Source: an uncultured Duncaniella sp. (GTDB lineage: Bacteria > Bacteroidota > Bacteroidia > Bacteroidales > Muribaculaceae). Taken from it: a stretch of DNA of 64,000 bases. A program made the position numbers and the translations under genes. The stretch covers positions 62,001 to 126,000 of the forward strand of contig CATWQI010000005.1 of assembly GCA_958352885.1 (NCBI GenBank). The letters are read 5' to 3'. The notes beneath the pieces were generated by a model. The model was not told the DNA's origin and searched no databases. It saw only the letters and a program-made list of their open reading frames with translations. Positions 44,480 through 54,613 of the stretch are shown piece after piece. The number at the start of each line of letters is the position of its first letter. Position 1 is the first letter of the stretch.

Positions 44480-47400
44480 TCAGTCTCTACGGATTCCAAA
44501 CAACTCCCAAAGAGAGTTAAGTTTACGTTTGAGGACGAAACCGACACCGGTTTGTGTTATTTCGCCTTCAAGGATGCTCTCGTAACCGGTATGGCGGAAT
44601 ATACGTACATACATAGTGCCCGATTTATTAAGCATGTATTCGAATGATACATCGTTTATGAGATTCTGGGAGAAGTTCTCATCTGAGTTCGCATCCGTTG
44701 AATAGTTGCCACCTATCACTATCTTGAATCTGTCATTAAACAGAGTCTTTGCCACTCTGTAACTATATGATGTAGTGGTTGAAGTAGAACCATCCAATGT
44801 TTTATCATACTGGTCTATTCCAAAAGATATGTCCACACCTCTGATATTGTTGGCAGCCCACGTGTTAAGTTTTGATGTCAGGAATGAGTAAAGGGGGTTA
44901 CCAGATAGATTTGCCGAAGCCTTCGTATCTGCGCCAGTGTAGACATTATATAACAACAGGTTCATTGCCTGATTTGCGCGTTGTTCCTGAGACATCGATG
45001 CAAGTTCATTTTGAACTGTAATGTCATCATCCGTTGACAGGTCGAATGCCACATTCATATCCTGCAATGTATTAGTGACGCTGAGCATTACATCAAAGTT
45101 CACAAGACGTGAATTTTGTCCGCTTTGCGTAACGTTGGCTTTCATCTCATCCACAGCTGTTATATTTAATATCGGATTTAACATGTTGCCGTTAAACGCG
45201 ATGTATGAACCTTCCTCAAACTTAAAATATTTCTCGGACATAAGTGGAGGCGTATATCGCACATAGCCACCATTGATATTTATCCTCCCTGTGACCCTAT
45301 CGCCATTAAGGGCTGACATGGTATATGTAACGTCTCCGGAGGGAAGAACTTGAGCTCTGTTACTTCCATTTGTATTCAGATACACATTAATCGTTGAGCC
45401 TTCTTCGATATGAAGACGCGCATCAAGATTCAACGACATGGCGGTGTTGATTAGCGAATCGGCTTCAACTGTCTGCAATGTATCATTGAATTGTACAAAA
45501 TGGACTAAGTCGGAATTATCCTGTGAAGTCAATGACTGCGAAGCGGTAGTGACGACATAAGTCACATTAGTTCCTGATAGAAGCGCCAAATCAGCATCAA
45601 CATTCAGGTAATTCATGTTACCTTTTACCTTTGCATCAAGATCGAGGAATGCCTTGCCAAAAATCTCAGCACCTTTCGGTCGGTCACTATTGACGACTTG
45701 TATGTCTTTGGCATTGAGAGCCAAATCCATTGCGACATTAGTGAGATTGTTTATTCCCACGGTGCCGTTAACATACAGCGGATTCTCGTTACAGCCATTT
45801 ATGGCAAAGTTCTCGAATTTTACCACATTGCTATCCACCGGTATCTTATCCTCTGAGAATGCAAATGAGGTCCCGAGCATCTGCACTTTTACCGTTGTTG
45901 AGTCAAAGTCAAGGAAGCCGTCAAATATCGGGTTTGACATCTCTCCGGATATCTTCATCTGCCCGTTAAGAGTGCCGGATAGCGATGCCATACCTTGTGG
46001 TATGAACGGATTTACCACTTTCAAGGGGAACTTAATCATATTGAAATCAAGCAGGAATGGGCTTGAGGAGGTAGAATCGTTCAGTACGCCGGTAGCAGTT
46101 ATGGTTTTGACCGAATCAACCATTAAAGCTACATCTGCCATAAGCTTGCCCCCGGCTGAATTTGCGACATTGACATCAAGTCCGAATGTCCCGACACGAT
46201 CCTTGCCATAATATAGGTCCTCTAATTCAACATTGCCTTTAGCGGTAAGAACATTATCATCGTATCTTAGGCGCATGTCCGCTGAGACATCTCCTTTTAC
46301 CGGAGGAGCAAACGGGTTAATCGCCAGCCAGTCCTGAAGATGAATCTGAGAAAGTTGTACTACCAGATCTTCCTGCATAGGTGTGTGTTCAAGATGTGTT
46401 GAATCATTAGTGAAGCTTGATATAGGATGTTCCGTGAAAATTTTCAGGTAACTCTTATCATTCGAAAGCGCAAGGTCAGCATCAAGATGTTTAGTGACTA
46501 TGTCGAAACTTATATAATTGTTGTCATTAACTGACCATGACTTGTAGGCGATTGTAGGTTGACGAGGGATAAGCCTCATGGTGACCACACTATCCTCTAT
46601 CTGAGCTGACAACCCGAGGTTAAACCCTTTCTCTCCCTGGATGTTCTCCTGCTTCATATATACAGAGATACGGTTGGTCCCTACGAATCCGTTGAGTACC
46701 ACATGGGCAAAATCATCAAATGTGCCCGGACGGTTATCCATACTTGCACGACACACCAGATACTTCCCATGCTGAATAGCATTAAGAGAAATTGTGTCAA
46801 GCCTAGTTGAACCCATGTTGAATCCGGTTAAATCTGCATGCAACGACAGCAGGGAGTCATTATGGACCGCAAATAGAAGATGTCTGAATGCGAGGTCTGT
46901 AGTCTCTTTCAAATATCCGGATGCGACGTTGTTCTGCCCCATATCGAGTATCATGTCCATGCTTGGGAATGCTCGGCTTAAGGCTTCGACATTCACTCTC
47001 ATACTATCCTTTTGAGCCATTATCTCATTCATCCCGGTGCTGAGCCCGTTGACAAAATTAAAAAGTGAGCTTTGTGATGTCGCTTTAAACTTCAGATCGC
47101 CATTGGTAAGTTCTGATTCCATAAGATCGGACTTAGACAATAGGGATAGTGAGATTGGGGACTCTGGATTTATTGCAATCCCAGGCATACGCCAATGGAG
47201 GTCATTGACATCCGCTGTGGCAACTATGTCCTGAGTGGCTATGTTGAATTTCCCTGAAGTTCTAAGGTCAAGACTTCCTTCGTTGACAGTATCGGATAAA
47301 TTCAATGCCTGAAGATTGACATTACGTATGTTTCCTGTTAAATCCCATATAACACTGTCTCCGTCAAGCTCCGCATCAAACTTCAGTGTACCATCCAAAT

Positions 47401-49207
47401 CTCTGTTGTTACTGCCAAATGTCCCTTTGGCACTGCCGTCATGTAGTGCTGCGACAAGTGACACATTATTATATTCTTCTTTCTGATATACAATACTTTT
47501 TACGTTGATGTCGGCATCCACGAATGAGGTCCTCTGCATTGGGTTATATCCTTTCCCGTCAATCTTAAAGTCTGCTGTAACTTCCCCTACCCCAAGTTCA
47601 GGCATAAACGCATCGACAGGGAATCTGTTGAGCGATACCACGGCATCGTAACTTTCCTGTCTCCCTTCCCAATGTCCGTTGGCAGCAAGTTTGCCCTTGC
47701 GGGTTATCACTGCTATATCGCCGGATGCCTTCCCCGGCTGATATATAACGTCGCCACTCAGGCTAAGTGCCGGAACAACTTTTATAGGAAGAAATGAAAA
47801 TTGTTTGTCCGTCAAAGTTGACAGAGAACCTGCAAGAGTAAGTTCTCCCCCAATTCTATCAGTAGAGAACGGATGATTTATAATACCTTCCGCATCGACT
47901 CGCACAATTCCCGGCATAACCATATTTAGACTGTACACATTAAGTTCGTTGCTGTTTCCATCAATATCAGTAGAGAACGACAGCGGACTCATTGGTGCAA
48001 GCATCTGTTTCATCTCCGGGAATGCCAAGGCTATTTCCGAGGGGTCGATCCTGCCGGACCCCTTAAACGATATAGGGAGCGTAGTATTCGCAGTCAAGTC
48101 ACCTATTCCCATCTCAGCAGTAAATGCCAGATTTGATTTCAATGTCTCGATGTTGAATTTCGTCGCTTTCATTGTCTTTCCGTCCATACTGAACAAACCA
48201 TCAGCATGACACTGGATTCCGCTTCTCTCCTTGACGCTGATTTGCTTTACAGGGACCTTGATTGATGTGCCACAGTTATAGAAGGAATCAACCTCAATCA
48301 ATATATTGCATCCTTGGATATATGCCGGATCAAATCCGGCTGACGGTTTAGTCCCGGTCTGCGCATAAAGAGCATAATTGGACGTAAGCCGCAACGTATC
48401 TGCTGTTATTGTCCACATTTCAGATGGCTGAGTAGCTATGGTGTCAGCATTTTGTGTCGCTGCTTCTGTGACTGCAGGATATAAATAGGTAGCACTGACA
48501 CTATCCACCTTAAGACTGCGTCCGAAAATTTTCTTCTTTACCATATCCACATTGCCATCACATAGCTGCATCATCGACACTTTGCATCCCAATGAATCGA
48601 TCAGCGGTTCCATTGACATCGTGTATGTCAAATCGCTCACTTTTACTATGCCGGCATGGATATTCCAAGGCGTTCCTTGTGCTGTGTCATTTGGCGTAGC
48701 AGTAGTGTCATTGAGCATTCTAAGCCTCACATTAACACCACTGACATCCACCTTTGAAAGGTCGATTCCTCCATTTTTGAGATTAATATCTGAATCTATG
48801 ACATCTGCATGCTTGACATAGGCCCGCAACCACATTGTAGAATCATTGTTACCCAGTTGGTAAAAGGCATCCTCAAGCGTGGCTCCTTCTATATTTATAT
48901 TACCTTTAATCAGAGGAATCAATTTCACATTTACAGCCAGTGTGCCGGATGTTAGCATCGTATCACCATTTGCTTGTATAACTGTTGCATCGTCAACCTT
49001 AAGATTCAAAGGAAATCCGAGACGCAGTTTCCCGATTTCTACTTTCATCCCGGTTGACTTAGCCACTTGCTCGCTGGCTATTTTTACAGCATAATCTTGT
49101 ACAAACGGGACATATAGCAACACCGGAATGAGTAGCAATAACGCTACCAATCCAAATATTATCCAGAGAAAAACTCTTAATATCTTATGTGCGATGTTAC
49201 GGCTCAA
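44480..49207 (-). CDS. tamB: Translocation/assembly module protein TamB
   Basis: 1575 residues, the largest gene in the window. An N-terminal membrane helix (about 11-33, VFLWIIFGLVALLLLIPVLL) anchors a very long, mostly beta-strand periplasmic body that, in TamB/AsmA-like proteins, forms a lipid-carrying groove between inner and outer membranes. The C-terminal DUF490/TamB domain is visible (about 1180-1560, e.g. GRININGGYVRYTPPLMSEK). It comes 32 bases before tamL. A -7 box TACTTTTG is at 49270-49263 on this strand. The length is within the range of Bacteroidota TamB proteins. Confidence 0.93.
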   Translation of the reverse strand: MSRNIAHKILRVFLWIIFGLVALLLLIPVLLYVPFVQDYAVKIASEQVAKSTGMKVEIGKLRLGFPLNLKVDDATVIQANGDTMLTSGTLAVNVKLIPLIKGNINIEGATLEDAFYQLGNNDSTMWLRAYVKHADVIDSDINLKNGGIDLSKVDVSGVNVRLRMLNDTTATPNDTAQGTPWNIHAGIVKVSDLTYTMSMEPLIDSLGCKVSMMQLCDGNVDMVKKKIFGRSLKVDSVSATYLYPAVTEAATQNADTIATQPSEMWTITADTLRLTSNYALYAQTGTKPSAGFDPAYIQGCNILIEVDSFYNCGTSIKVPVKQISVKERSGIQCHADGLFSMDGKTMKATKFNIETLKSNLAFTAEMGIGDLTANTTLPISFKGSGRIDPSEIALAFPEMKQMLAPMSPLSFSTDIDGNSNELNVYSLNMVMPGIVRVDAEGIINHPFSTDRIGGELTLAGSLSTLTDKQFSFLPIKVVPALSLSGDVIYQPGKASGDIAVITRKGKLAANGHWEGRQESYDAVVSLNRFPVDAFMPELGVGEVTADFKIDGKGYNPMQRTSFVDADINVKSIVYQKEEYNNVSLVAALHDGSAKGTFGSNNRDLDGTLKFDAELDGDSVIWDLTGNIRNVNLQALNLSDTVNEGSLDLRTSGKFNIATQDIVATADVNDLHWRMPGIAINPESPISLSLLSKSDLMESELTNGDLKFKATSQSSLFNFVNGLSTGMNEIMAQKDSMRVNVEALSRAFPSMDMILDMGQNNVASGYLKETTDLAFRHLLFAVHNDSLLSLHADLTGFNMGSTRLDTISLNAIQHGKYLVCRASMDNRPGTFDDFAHVVLNGFVGTNRISVYMKQENIQGEKGFNLGLSAQIEDSVVTMRLIPRQPTIAYKSWSVNDNNYISFDIVTKHLDADLALSNDKSYLKIFTEHPISSFTNDSTHLEHTPMQEDLVVQLSQIHLQDWLAINPFAPPVKGDVSADMRLRYDDNVLTAKGNVELEDLYYGKDRVGTFGLDVNVANSAGGKLMADVALMVDSVKTITATGVLNDSTSSSPFLLDFNMIKFPLKVVNPFIPQGMASLSGTLNGQMKISGEMSNPIFDGFLDFDSTTVKVQMLGTSFAFSEDKIPVDSNVVKFENFAINGCNENPLYVNGTVGINNLTNVAMDLALNAKDIQVVNSDRPKGAEIFGKAFLDLDAKVKGNMNYLNVDADLALLSGTNVTYVVTTASQSLTSQDNSDLVHFVQFNDTLQTVEADSLINTAMSLNLDARLHIEEGSTINVYLNTNGSNRAQVLPSGDVTYTMSALNGDRVTGRININGGYVRYTPPLMSEKYFKFEEGSYIAFNGNMLNPILNITAVDEMKANVTQSGQNSRLVNFDVMLSVTNTLQDMNVAFDLSTDDDITVQNELASMSQEQRANQAMNLLLYNVYTGADTKASANLSGNPLYSFLTSKLNTWAANNIRGVDISFGIDQYDKTLDGSTSTTTSYSYRVAKTLFNDRFKIVIGGNYSTDANSDENFSQNLINDVSFEYMLNKSGTMYVRIFRHTGYESILEGEITQTGVGFVLKRKLNSLWELFGIRRD

Positions 49208-49338
49208 TGTGATGGAAATTAAAAATAGTTGGACGTGATGTTCTAATATGTCTTATTAACTACAAAAGTAGCGTTTTTGTTTAAAAGAAATTTAAGATTT
49301 ACAACGTATTTTCAGCAATAGCTGTCAGAGGAATTAGA

Positions 49339-49381
49339 AACTTCCGCTGATAATGACCCGATGCCACTATCAGCGGAAGTT
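49339..49381 (-). terminator. Hairpin terminator after the winged-helix gene
   Basis: A perfect 14-bp stem, AACTTCCGCTGATA (49339-49352) with TATCAGCGGAAGTT (49368-49381), loop 15. It lies 62 bases past the winged-helix stop (49443) and before tamB. On the minus strand only TTTCT follows, so it is a moderate terminator. Confidence 0.65.
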
Positions 49382-49442
49382 ATATGAAGGCTCTGCCGAT
49401 GCAAAAACATCGACCGATTAGGAGCGCAAATTAATAGTAAAT

Positions 49443-49661
49443 TTATTTATCCTGGACAAGTGAGACAAGAATTTCCTTACCATCCTCGCTCGACTGGAAG
49501 TCCACTTTTCCTTCACGTGCCAGCCATCCGAGTGCTGCAAAAAGTTCCTTGTCATTCTTAAGTTTGGCGATTTTTTTGAGCTGCTTGGTGTCCAGAGTTT
49601 GTGCTTCATTAAGTGCGGCCCATACGCTTCCAGCGTTCAAACCGATAGAGTCAGTGTTCAT
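49443..49661 (-). CDS. Small winged-helix protein (DUF2582 type)
   Basis: 72 residues, a single winged helix-turn-helix: NAGSVWAALNEAQTLDTKQL, then KIAKLKNDKELFAALGWLAR for the recognition helices, and a beta-wing EGKVDFQSSEDGKEILVSL. This is the DUF2582 family, small DNA-binding-like proteins found in Bacteroidota and others. It has a -7 box TAAATTTG at 49756-49749 on this strand and a hairpin terminator beyond its end, so it is transcribed alone. Target unknown. Confidence 0.88.
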   Translation of the reverse strand: MNTDSIGLNAGSVWAALNEAQTLDTKQLKKIAKLKNDKELFAALGWLAREGKVDFQSSEDGKEILVSLVQDK

Positions 49662-49803
49662 CGTTAAGTGATTTTTAAATTAACAATAATTGTTTTTATT
49701 ATACTCTGAGATAGTGACCTATCAATAAGTTAGGTCTTATGTCGCCTGCAAATTTACAATTTTTTTATAAATTGCTCGCTATTATGTTAACAAAAATCAC
49801 AAT

Positions 49804-49859
49804 AAAATGGTTCAAAAACTGGAATTTTGTTTAAAAATCCTGCGTTTTTGAACCATTTT
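49804..49859 (-). terminator. Hairpin terminator after the alpha-amylase gene
   Basis: A perfect 16-bp inverted repeat, AAAATGGTTCAAAAAC (49804-49819) and GTTTTTGAACCATTTT (49844-49859), loop 24, 43 bases beyond the amylase stop. On the minus strand it is followed by ATTGTGATTTTT. It ends the cdsA-amylase unit. Confidence 0.65.
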
Positions 49860-49901
49860 GTCGTTTATATTGGATTAAATCCAATTTTTTGTAGGCTGGA
49901 A

Positions 49902-51329
49902 TCAATAAATCACATACGATGTGTAGGGTTTAAGGATTCCTCCGATTACGCCATCGGTCACGATGAACTCTGTCCCATATACCTTATCCTTATAATTTCC
50001 GTCATTAAGAGTAGTCGGGAGTGCGATTTCCTGTGTTTCGGATGACAGATTAATTAATGCGACGCCATCATTCCCACGGCTGACTTCAATGACAGAACCG
50101 GCAGGATTGGCAGTAATCAGTTCTTTCTTCCCACTCATCGCACGACGGAATTTATTGACTGCAACTACTTCCGGGTGCTTAAATTCGTCATTCCCACGGG
50201 CTCCTACTCGATTATTGCCCCAATAGTTTTCACGAGTACTGCCTGCCGGACGGCTGAAAAACAACGGGGTTCCATTCTGTCGTGCGGTAAGGAATACCCA
50301 TCCCATACGAATCTGCTCGTCAGTTAGACCCGCTGATTCATGTTGGTTGGCATAAGTGTCATGTGATTCCACCCAGGTAACGAGATGTTTCCCTTCTACC
50401 GGATGATGCCAGGTCAACAGACTGTCGGCATTGAAGTCCCCTTTGTCAAGCACCTGGCGCAATGCATGTCCATATGCGCTGGCTGTCAAATCCATATATT
50501 CTGCATATTCCGTTTCTTTTACATTCTTATCCTGAAGAACTTCTCCATATATAAACAGACTGTCAGCAGGGATAGCGAGTTTCACACCTTTCACTTCTTC
50601 ACGGCCTGTCGCAACATCCCAGAAGTTATTTCTGGAAGCGAGGCTATCCAGGGGGTCGCTCGGTAGTCCTATGTGTTTGGCTGTATCATACCTAAATCCT
50701 TTCACACCAAGACTCAACAGATCGTTGACATAGGTCATATAATAATGTTGGAAGTCCGGGTTCTCTGTATTCACGTCGGGCAGCCCTCCCATTTCTCCAG
50801 TAGTGCATTCATAACGGTCATTATAGTCTCTAATAGGAGTGAAACCGTTGGCATGGTAAAGCTTGTCGTGACCTCCGACAGCCGCATCAAGGTCAGGTAG
50901 CACGGCTGTATGGTCAATGGCGGTATGGTTTGGTAACACATCGACAATTACTTTAACATTATACTTATTGGCACTATCCATCATTGCCTTGAATTGTTCT
51001 CGGTCACCAAGGAGGTAGTTACCGATTTTCCAGTCTGTAGGTTGATAATAGTAGTACCACTTTCCTTTTACAGAATCCCCGGGGTGCGAAAACAGGGCAA
51101 GACCTCCATCCTCCCCTATATAGCATGTATTTGCGGGAGATGTTTGCACGTATGCATAGCCAGCCTCAGATATATCCTTCATATTTGCCGCAATTGTGTC
51201 AAATGACCATGACCAAGCATGAAGAATTACATCATCATTCGTGTCAGCTGTCCCTGCAGCCTTCTTCTCGGGATTGCATGCTGCCAGTATCATCAATCCG
51301 GCAACTGCCAAACAGTTAGTTTTCTTCAT
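49902..51329 (-). CDS. Alpha-amylase family lipoprotein (GH13)
   Basis: 475 residues from the ATG at 51329. The signal MKKTNCLAVAGLMILAAC is a lipoprotein type, so it is likely anchored at the outer or inner membrane. The GH13 barrel shows VIVDVLPNHTA, the nucleophile Asp in GVKGFRYDTAKHIG, the acid/base Glu in LFIYGEVLQD, and the stabiliser in WVESHDTYANQ. It cuts alpha-1,4-glucans. It has no separate carbohydrate-binding module and no SusCD neighbours. It starts 64 bases after cdsA; a longer frame (to 51416) would overlap cdsA and lacks a signal peptide at its N-terminus. Confidence 0.92.
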   Translation of the reverse strand: MKKTNCLAVAGLMILAACNPEKKAAGTADTNDDVILHAWSWSFDTIAANMKDISEAGYAYVQTSPANTCYIGEDGGLALFSHPGDSVKGKWYYYYQPTDWKIGNYLLGDREQFKAMMDSANKYNVKVIVDVLPNHTAIDHTAVLPDLDAAVGGHDKLYHANGFTPIRDYNDRYECTTGEMGGLPDVNTENPDFQHYYMTYVNDLLSLGVKGFRYDTAKHIGLPSDPLDSLASRNNFWDVATGREEVKGVKLAIPADSLFIYGEVLQDKNVKETEYAEYMDLTASAYGHALRQVLDKGDFNADSLLTWHHPVEGKHLVTWVESHDTYANQHESAGLTDEQIRMGWVFLTARQNGTPLFFSRPAGSTRENYWGNNRVGARGNDEFKHPEVVAVNKFRRAMSGKKELITANPAGSVIEVSRGNDGVALINLSSETQEIALPTTLNDGNYKDKVYGTEFIVTDGVIGGILKPYTSYVIY

Positions 51330-51393
51330 TTTAGATATTAGTGTAAGTATATGATATAAATTTAAAGCAAAATAAGATTGATGAATTGCACAT

Positions 51394-52251
51394 CTAAATA
51401 TACAGGGTAATCGCAATCAGGTAGAGCAAGGTTGCAGGCACAACCAAAAGCAATGAGTCAATACGGTCAAGTATGCCGCCATGCCCCGGCAATATATTGC
51501 CGGAGTCTTTGACGCCAAGCGTACGCTTTATGAGCGATTCTACAAGGTCGCCCCAAGTGGCAAATATTCCTACTATGAATCCCATGCCGCAGAGGCTCAC
51601 GAACGATGCTGACTCAAAATAATCAGGCATCCAGAGTTTTGCTATAATTCCTGATATTATGGCAAAAGCCACACCACCGACAAATCCTTCCCACGATTTT
51701 TTAGGCGATATTCTTGGGAAAAGCCGATGTCTGCCTATCATTGAGCCGACAAGGAATGCGCCTGTGTCATTAAGCCATATCATTATAAACATGAGCAGAA
51801 GTAGAGCTTTGCCATCATTTAGTGTGTAGTACATCGACATCAGTCCGATAGGCAATGCAATATACATCTGTCCCATGTAAGAATACGCCAGATTAGTAAG
51901 CGGTGAATTTTCCTGACTGTAAAGTTGCATCACAAGCCGCACCAGCAGATATAAAAGATACAGAGCAAAGAATGTGCCACCAAGCACAGCGGTAGTAAAC
52001 GGTGGCATAAGGGACATATTAACGCATCCAAGTCCTACGCATAAAATCACGCCTCCAACTACATCCACTATGAGAGTCGTGGCATTCTCCCCTCCGGTCG
52101 AAGCGTTCGACAGATTATAGAATTCCTGAAGGGCTATAATAGCCAATAGCCCGAAGAATGCGATGTAATACCATCCTCCGGTTAGGACAGAAGCACAGAT
52201 AAGGGCTACGTAAATGGCACCGGTTATGGAGCGTTGTATGAGATTTTTCAT
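51394..52251 (-). CDS. cdsA: Phosphatidate cytidylyltransferase
   Basis: 285 residues, about eight membrane helices. It turns phosphatidic acid and CTP into CDP-diacylglycerol, the branch point of phospholipid synthesis, in the inner membrane. The CdsA signature near the end (GHGGILDRIDSLLLVVP) and the cytoplasmic loop SPKKSWEGFVGG are intact. It has a clear promoter at 52305-52274 and is followed by the alpha-amylase gene; they may share a transcript without a functional link. Confidence 0.95.
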   Translation of the reverse strand: MKNLIQRSITGAIYVALICASVLTGGWYYIAFFGLLAIIALQEFYNLSNASTGGENATTLIVDVVGGVILCVGLGCVNMSLMPPFTTAVLGGTFFALYLLYLLVRLVMQLYSQENSPLTNLAYSYMGQMYIALPIGLMSMYYTLNDGKALLLLMFIMIWLNDTGAFLVGSMIGRHRLFPRISPKKSWEGFVGGVAFAIISGIIAKLWMPDYFESASFVSLCGMGFIVGIFATWGDLVESLIKRTLGVKDSGNILPGHGGILDRIDSLLLVVPATLLYLIAITLYI

Positions 52252-52273
52252 TTTTACCGTGATATTAATTTTG

Positions 52274-52305
52274 CAAAATTAACAAATTTTATTCATCAAT
52301 GCAAT
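52274..52305 (-). promoter_or_regulatory. Bacteroidota-type promoter for cdsA
   Basis: On the minus strand ATTG at 52305-52302 (one off TTTG), 20 bases, TAATTTTG at 52281-52274. Transcript start near 52267, a leader of about 16 bases. Confidence 0.7.
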
Positions 52306-52341
52306 CCCAATAATGTTAAAGGCGATTATTTAGAGAGTTGA

Positions 52342-53712
52342 CTATGAAAATAATGCACGGAAGGCCTCCTCCACCTTAGCTACCTCTATGATTTTTATAT
52401 TCAGCTTCGAGACATCAACTCCTTTAAGGTTATGCCTGGGGATTATAATGGTTTCCATCCCGAGTTTCTCCGCTTCTCTTATGCGCTGATCTATACGTGT
52501 CACCGGTCGGATTTCACCGGATAGACCGACTTCTCCCGCCATGCATATCCGATGGGGAATCGGCATATCTACATTGGATGATAAAATGGCACATATCACT
52601 GCGAGGTCCAGTGCCGGGTCGTTTACCTTGAGACCTCCGGCGATATTGAGAAACACATCCTTTGCGGCAAGTTTGAATCCCACCCTTTTTTCAAGGACGG
52701 CAAGGAGCATATTCATTCGTTTTGAGTCGAATCCGGTTACTGAGCGCTGCGGAGTTCCATATGCCGCTGTGCTGACCAATGCCTGCACCTCGATTAAAAA
52801 CGACCTTATTCCCTCCATTGTCACACCTATGGATATTCCCGAGAGTTCTTCGTCAGACTGAGTTAGGAGCATTTCCGATGGATTTGTCACTTCCCGAAGA
52901 CCGCGCTGACACATCTCATATATGCCAAGCTCCGACGTGGAACCAAATCGGTTTTTTATCGACCGAAGTATACGATACATGTGCTGACGGTCACCCTCAA
53001 ACTGAAGCACAGCATCGACAATATGCTCAAGGACTTTTGGACCGGCAATACTGCCCTCTTTGGTGATATGCCCAATCAGAATGACCGGGACAGATGTCTC
53101 CTTTGCATATTTCAGTAGTTGTGCAGCGCATTCCCTCACCTGCGACACACTGCCTGCCACCGATTCGATTTCATCTGACGCTATGGTCTGGATTGAATCC
53201 ACCACAAGTAGCCCCGGATCCACCTCTTCGATATGCTCCCGAATATTCTGGAGTGAAGTTTCGCAGACGATGTAGACATTCTCACTTAATCGCCCTATGC
53301 GGTCTGCACGCATTTTTAATTGCTGGGCACTTTCCTCGCCTGACACATATAGAATCCTGCGTGACTTTATCGAAAGTATGTTCTGAAGTACGAGCGTTGA
53401 TTTGCCTATCCCCGGTTCTCCACCTATCAACACCAGACTTCCTGCCACAAGCCCACCTCCAAGCACTCTGTTAAGCTCGTTGCTTGGCATCTTTATTCTT
53501 GGTTCTTCCGAAGTTTCAATCTCTGAAACAGGTTGAGGTCTGGACTTTCCCACCCTATTCCCCGATGGAGATAGCGTTCTGCTTTTTTTATTCTGGGAAA
53601 CACGCTCCTCTACCATGGTATTCCATTCTCCGCATGCAGGGCAGCGCCCCTGCCATTTGGGCGACTCAGCTCCACAGCTATTACAAAACCATGCTGTCTT
53701 TACATTCTTCAT
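52342..53712 (-). CDS. radA: DNA repair protein RadA
   Basis: 456 residues. A RecA-like ATPase that helps process recombination intermediates. A C4 zinc ribbon (CNSCGAESPKWQGRCPACGEW) leads to the ATPase with Walker A VLIGGEPGIGKSTL, the RadA-specific KNRFG (RSIKNRFGSTSELG), and a C-terminal Lon-like domain. The start is the ATG at 53712; a TTG three codons upstream is in frame but unneeded. It follows the SpoU methyltransferase gene by 9 bases and both share the promoter at 54536-54505. Confidence 0.95.
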   Translation of the reverse strand: MKNVKTAWFCNSCGAESPKWQGRCPACGEWNTMVEERVSQNKKSRTLSPSGNRVGKSRPQPVSEIETSEEPRIKMPSNELNRVLGGGLVAGSLVLIGGEPGIGKSTLVLQNILSIKSRRILYVSGEESAQQLKMRADRIGRLSENVYIVCETSLQNIREHIEEVDPGLLVVDSIQTIASDEIESVAGSVSQVRECAAQLLKYAKETSVPVILIGHITKEGSIAGPKVLEHIVDAVLQFEGDRQHMYRILRSIKNRFGSTSELGIYEMCQRGLREVTNPSEMLLTQSDEELSGISIGVTMEGIRSFLIEVQALVSTAAYGTPQRSVTGFDSKRMNMLLAVLEKRVGFKLAAKDVFLNIAGGLKVNDPALDLAVICAILSSNVDMPIPHRICMAGEVGLSGEIRPVTRIDQRIREAEKLGMETIIIPRHNLKGVDVSKLNIKIIEVAKVEEAFRALFS

Positions 53713-53721
53713 CTGTATCAA

Positions 53722-54486
53722 TTATATTCTTCTGAATTTCGCTAATGTGATGGCAGTTGCAATAGCTGCATTCAAGGATTCACCGGTCGGACGTTCAGGT
53801 GGATATGACGGTATTAAAAGACGATGTGTTACAGTCTTCTCAACAGATTCCGATATACCATTCCCCTCGTTACCTATAATTACTATACCTGTATTTGTAA
53901 GTGTGGCATCTGTAATACTGTCACCATCCAGGAAAGTGCCATATACGCCATCTGTCTCAAGTCGGCTTATAGTTGCCGGAAGGTCGCAATAGTGTACTGA
54001 TACCCGGGAAATAGCTCCCATAGTAGCTTGTATTACTTTAGGTCCATAACAGTCAGCTGTCTCACGTGAGCATATTATATCCGTAATCCCAAACCAGTCC
54101 GCCACTCTGATAATTGTACCGAGATTACCAGGGTCCTGTATGGTGTCAAGAGCAAGCACAATATTATCCTTGGCACAGTTTTCGGACAATATGCGTTCTG
54201 GAATCTCATATATTGCCACAACCTCCGGCGGAGTGGTGAGACTTGAGATACGTGCCATTTCCCGTTTATGGCACTTCATCACATTTTCAGAGTGAATGCG
54301 ATATAAGATATCTAAGTGACTTTCTATCCAATCCGTGGTGGCTATGAGATAGCGAAGCCGGAAATAGTCCAAGGTGTCAGTGACACATTTTGTGCCTTCA
54401 GCCTTGAACAACCCCTCTTTTTTTCTGGTTTTCCTCTCGTCAAGAGATTTCACCATCTTGCATATATTATTGGTAACTTCAATCAC
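53722..54486 (-). CDS. SpoU (TrmH) family RNA 2'-O-methyltransferase
   Basis: 254 residues. An N-terminal substrate-binding part (KKEGLFKAEGTKCV) precedes the SPOUT fold with its three motifs: ALDTIQDPGNLGTIIRVADW, GIVIIGNEGNGIS, and IPSYPPERPTGESLNAAIATA. It methylates a ribose in rRNA or tRNA using SAM; the exact site is unknown. The start is GTG at 54486; the residues before the first internal ATG align with homologue N-termini, and the promoter -7 box at 54512-54505 leaves just about 12 bases of leader. radA follows after 9 bases. Confidence 0.88.
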   Translation of the reverse strand: MIEVTNNICKMVKSLDERKTRKKEGLFKAEGTKCVTDTLDYFRLRYLIATTDWIESHLDILYRIHSENVMKCHKREMARISSLTTPPEVVAIYEIPERILSENCAKDNIVLALDTIQDPGNLGTIIRVADWFGITDIICSRETADCYGPKVIQATMGAISRVSVHYCDLPATISRLETDGVYGTFLDGDSITDATLTNTGIVIIGNEGNGISESVEKTVTHRLLIPSYPPERPTGESLNAAIATAITLAKFRRI

Positions 54487-54504
54487 TGTTCTCTATTTTT
54501 GCTT

Positions 54505-54536
54505 CAAAGTTAACTTTTTTATTAAAATTTACCAAG
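54505..54536 (-). promoter_or_regulatory. Bacteroidota-type promoter for the SpoU methyltransferase and radA
   Basis: On the minus strand CTTG at 54536-54533 (one off TTTG), 20 bases, TAACTTTG at 54512-54505. The facing AmgK-like gene has its own -7 box TACTTTTG at 54577-54584. Confidence 0.65.
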
Positions 54537-54613
54537 CAAATTTATTCTATCGCACTATATTGGCATGATTATTTACTACTTTTGCAAAGTCGAAACATTG
54601 AAAAATCAGGATT

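Noticed and set aside
49902..51416. Longer alpha-amylase start at 51416
   Set aside because: It would overlap cdsA and put about 29 unlike residues before a perfect lipoprotein signal at 51329.
53094..53474. Open frame of 126 codons opposite radA
   Set aside because: It lies wholly antisense to conserved RadA motifs and has no recognisable protein features.
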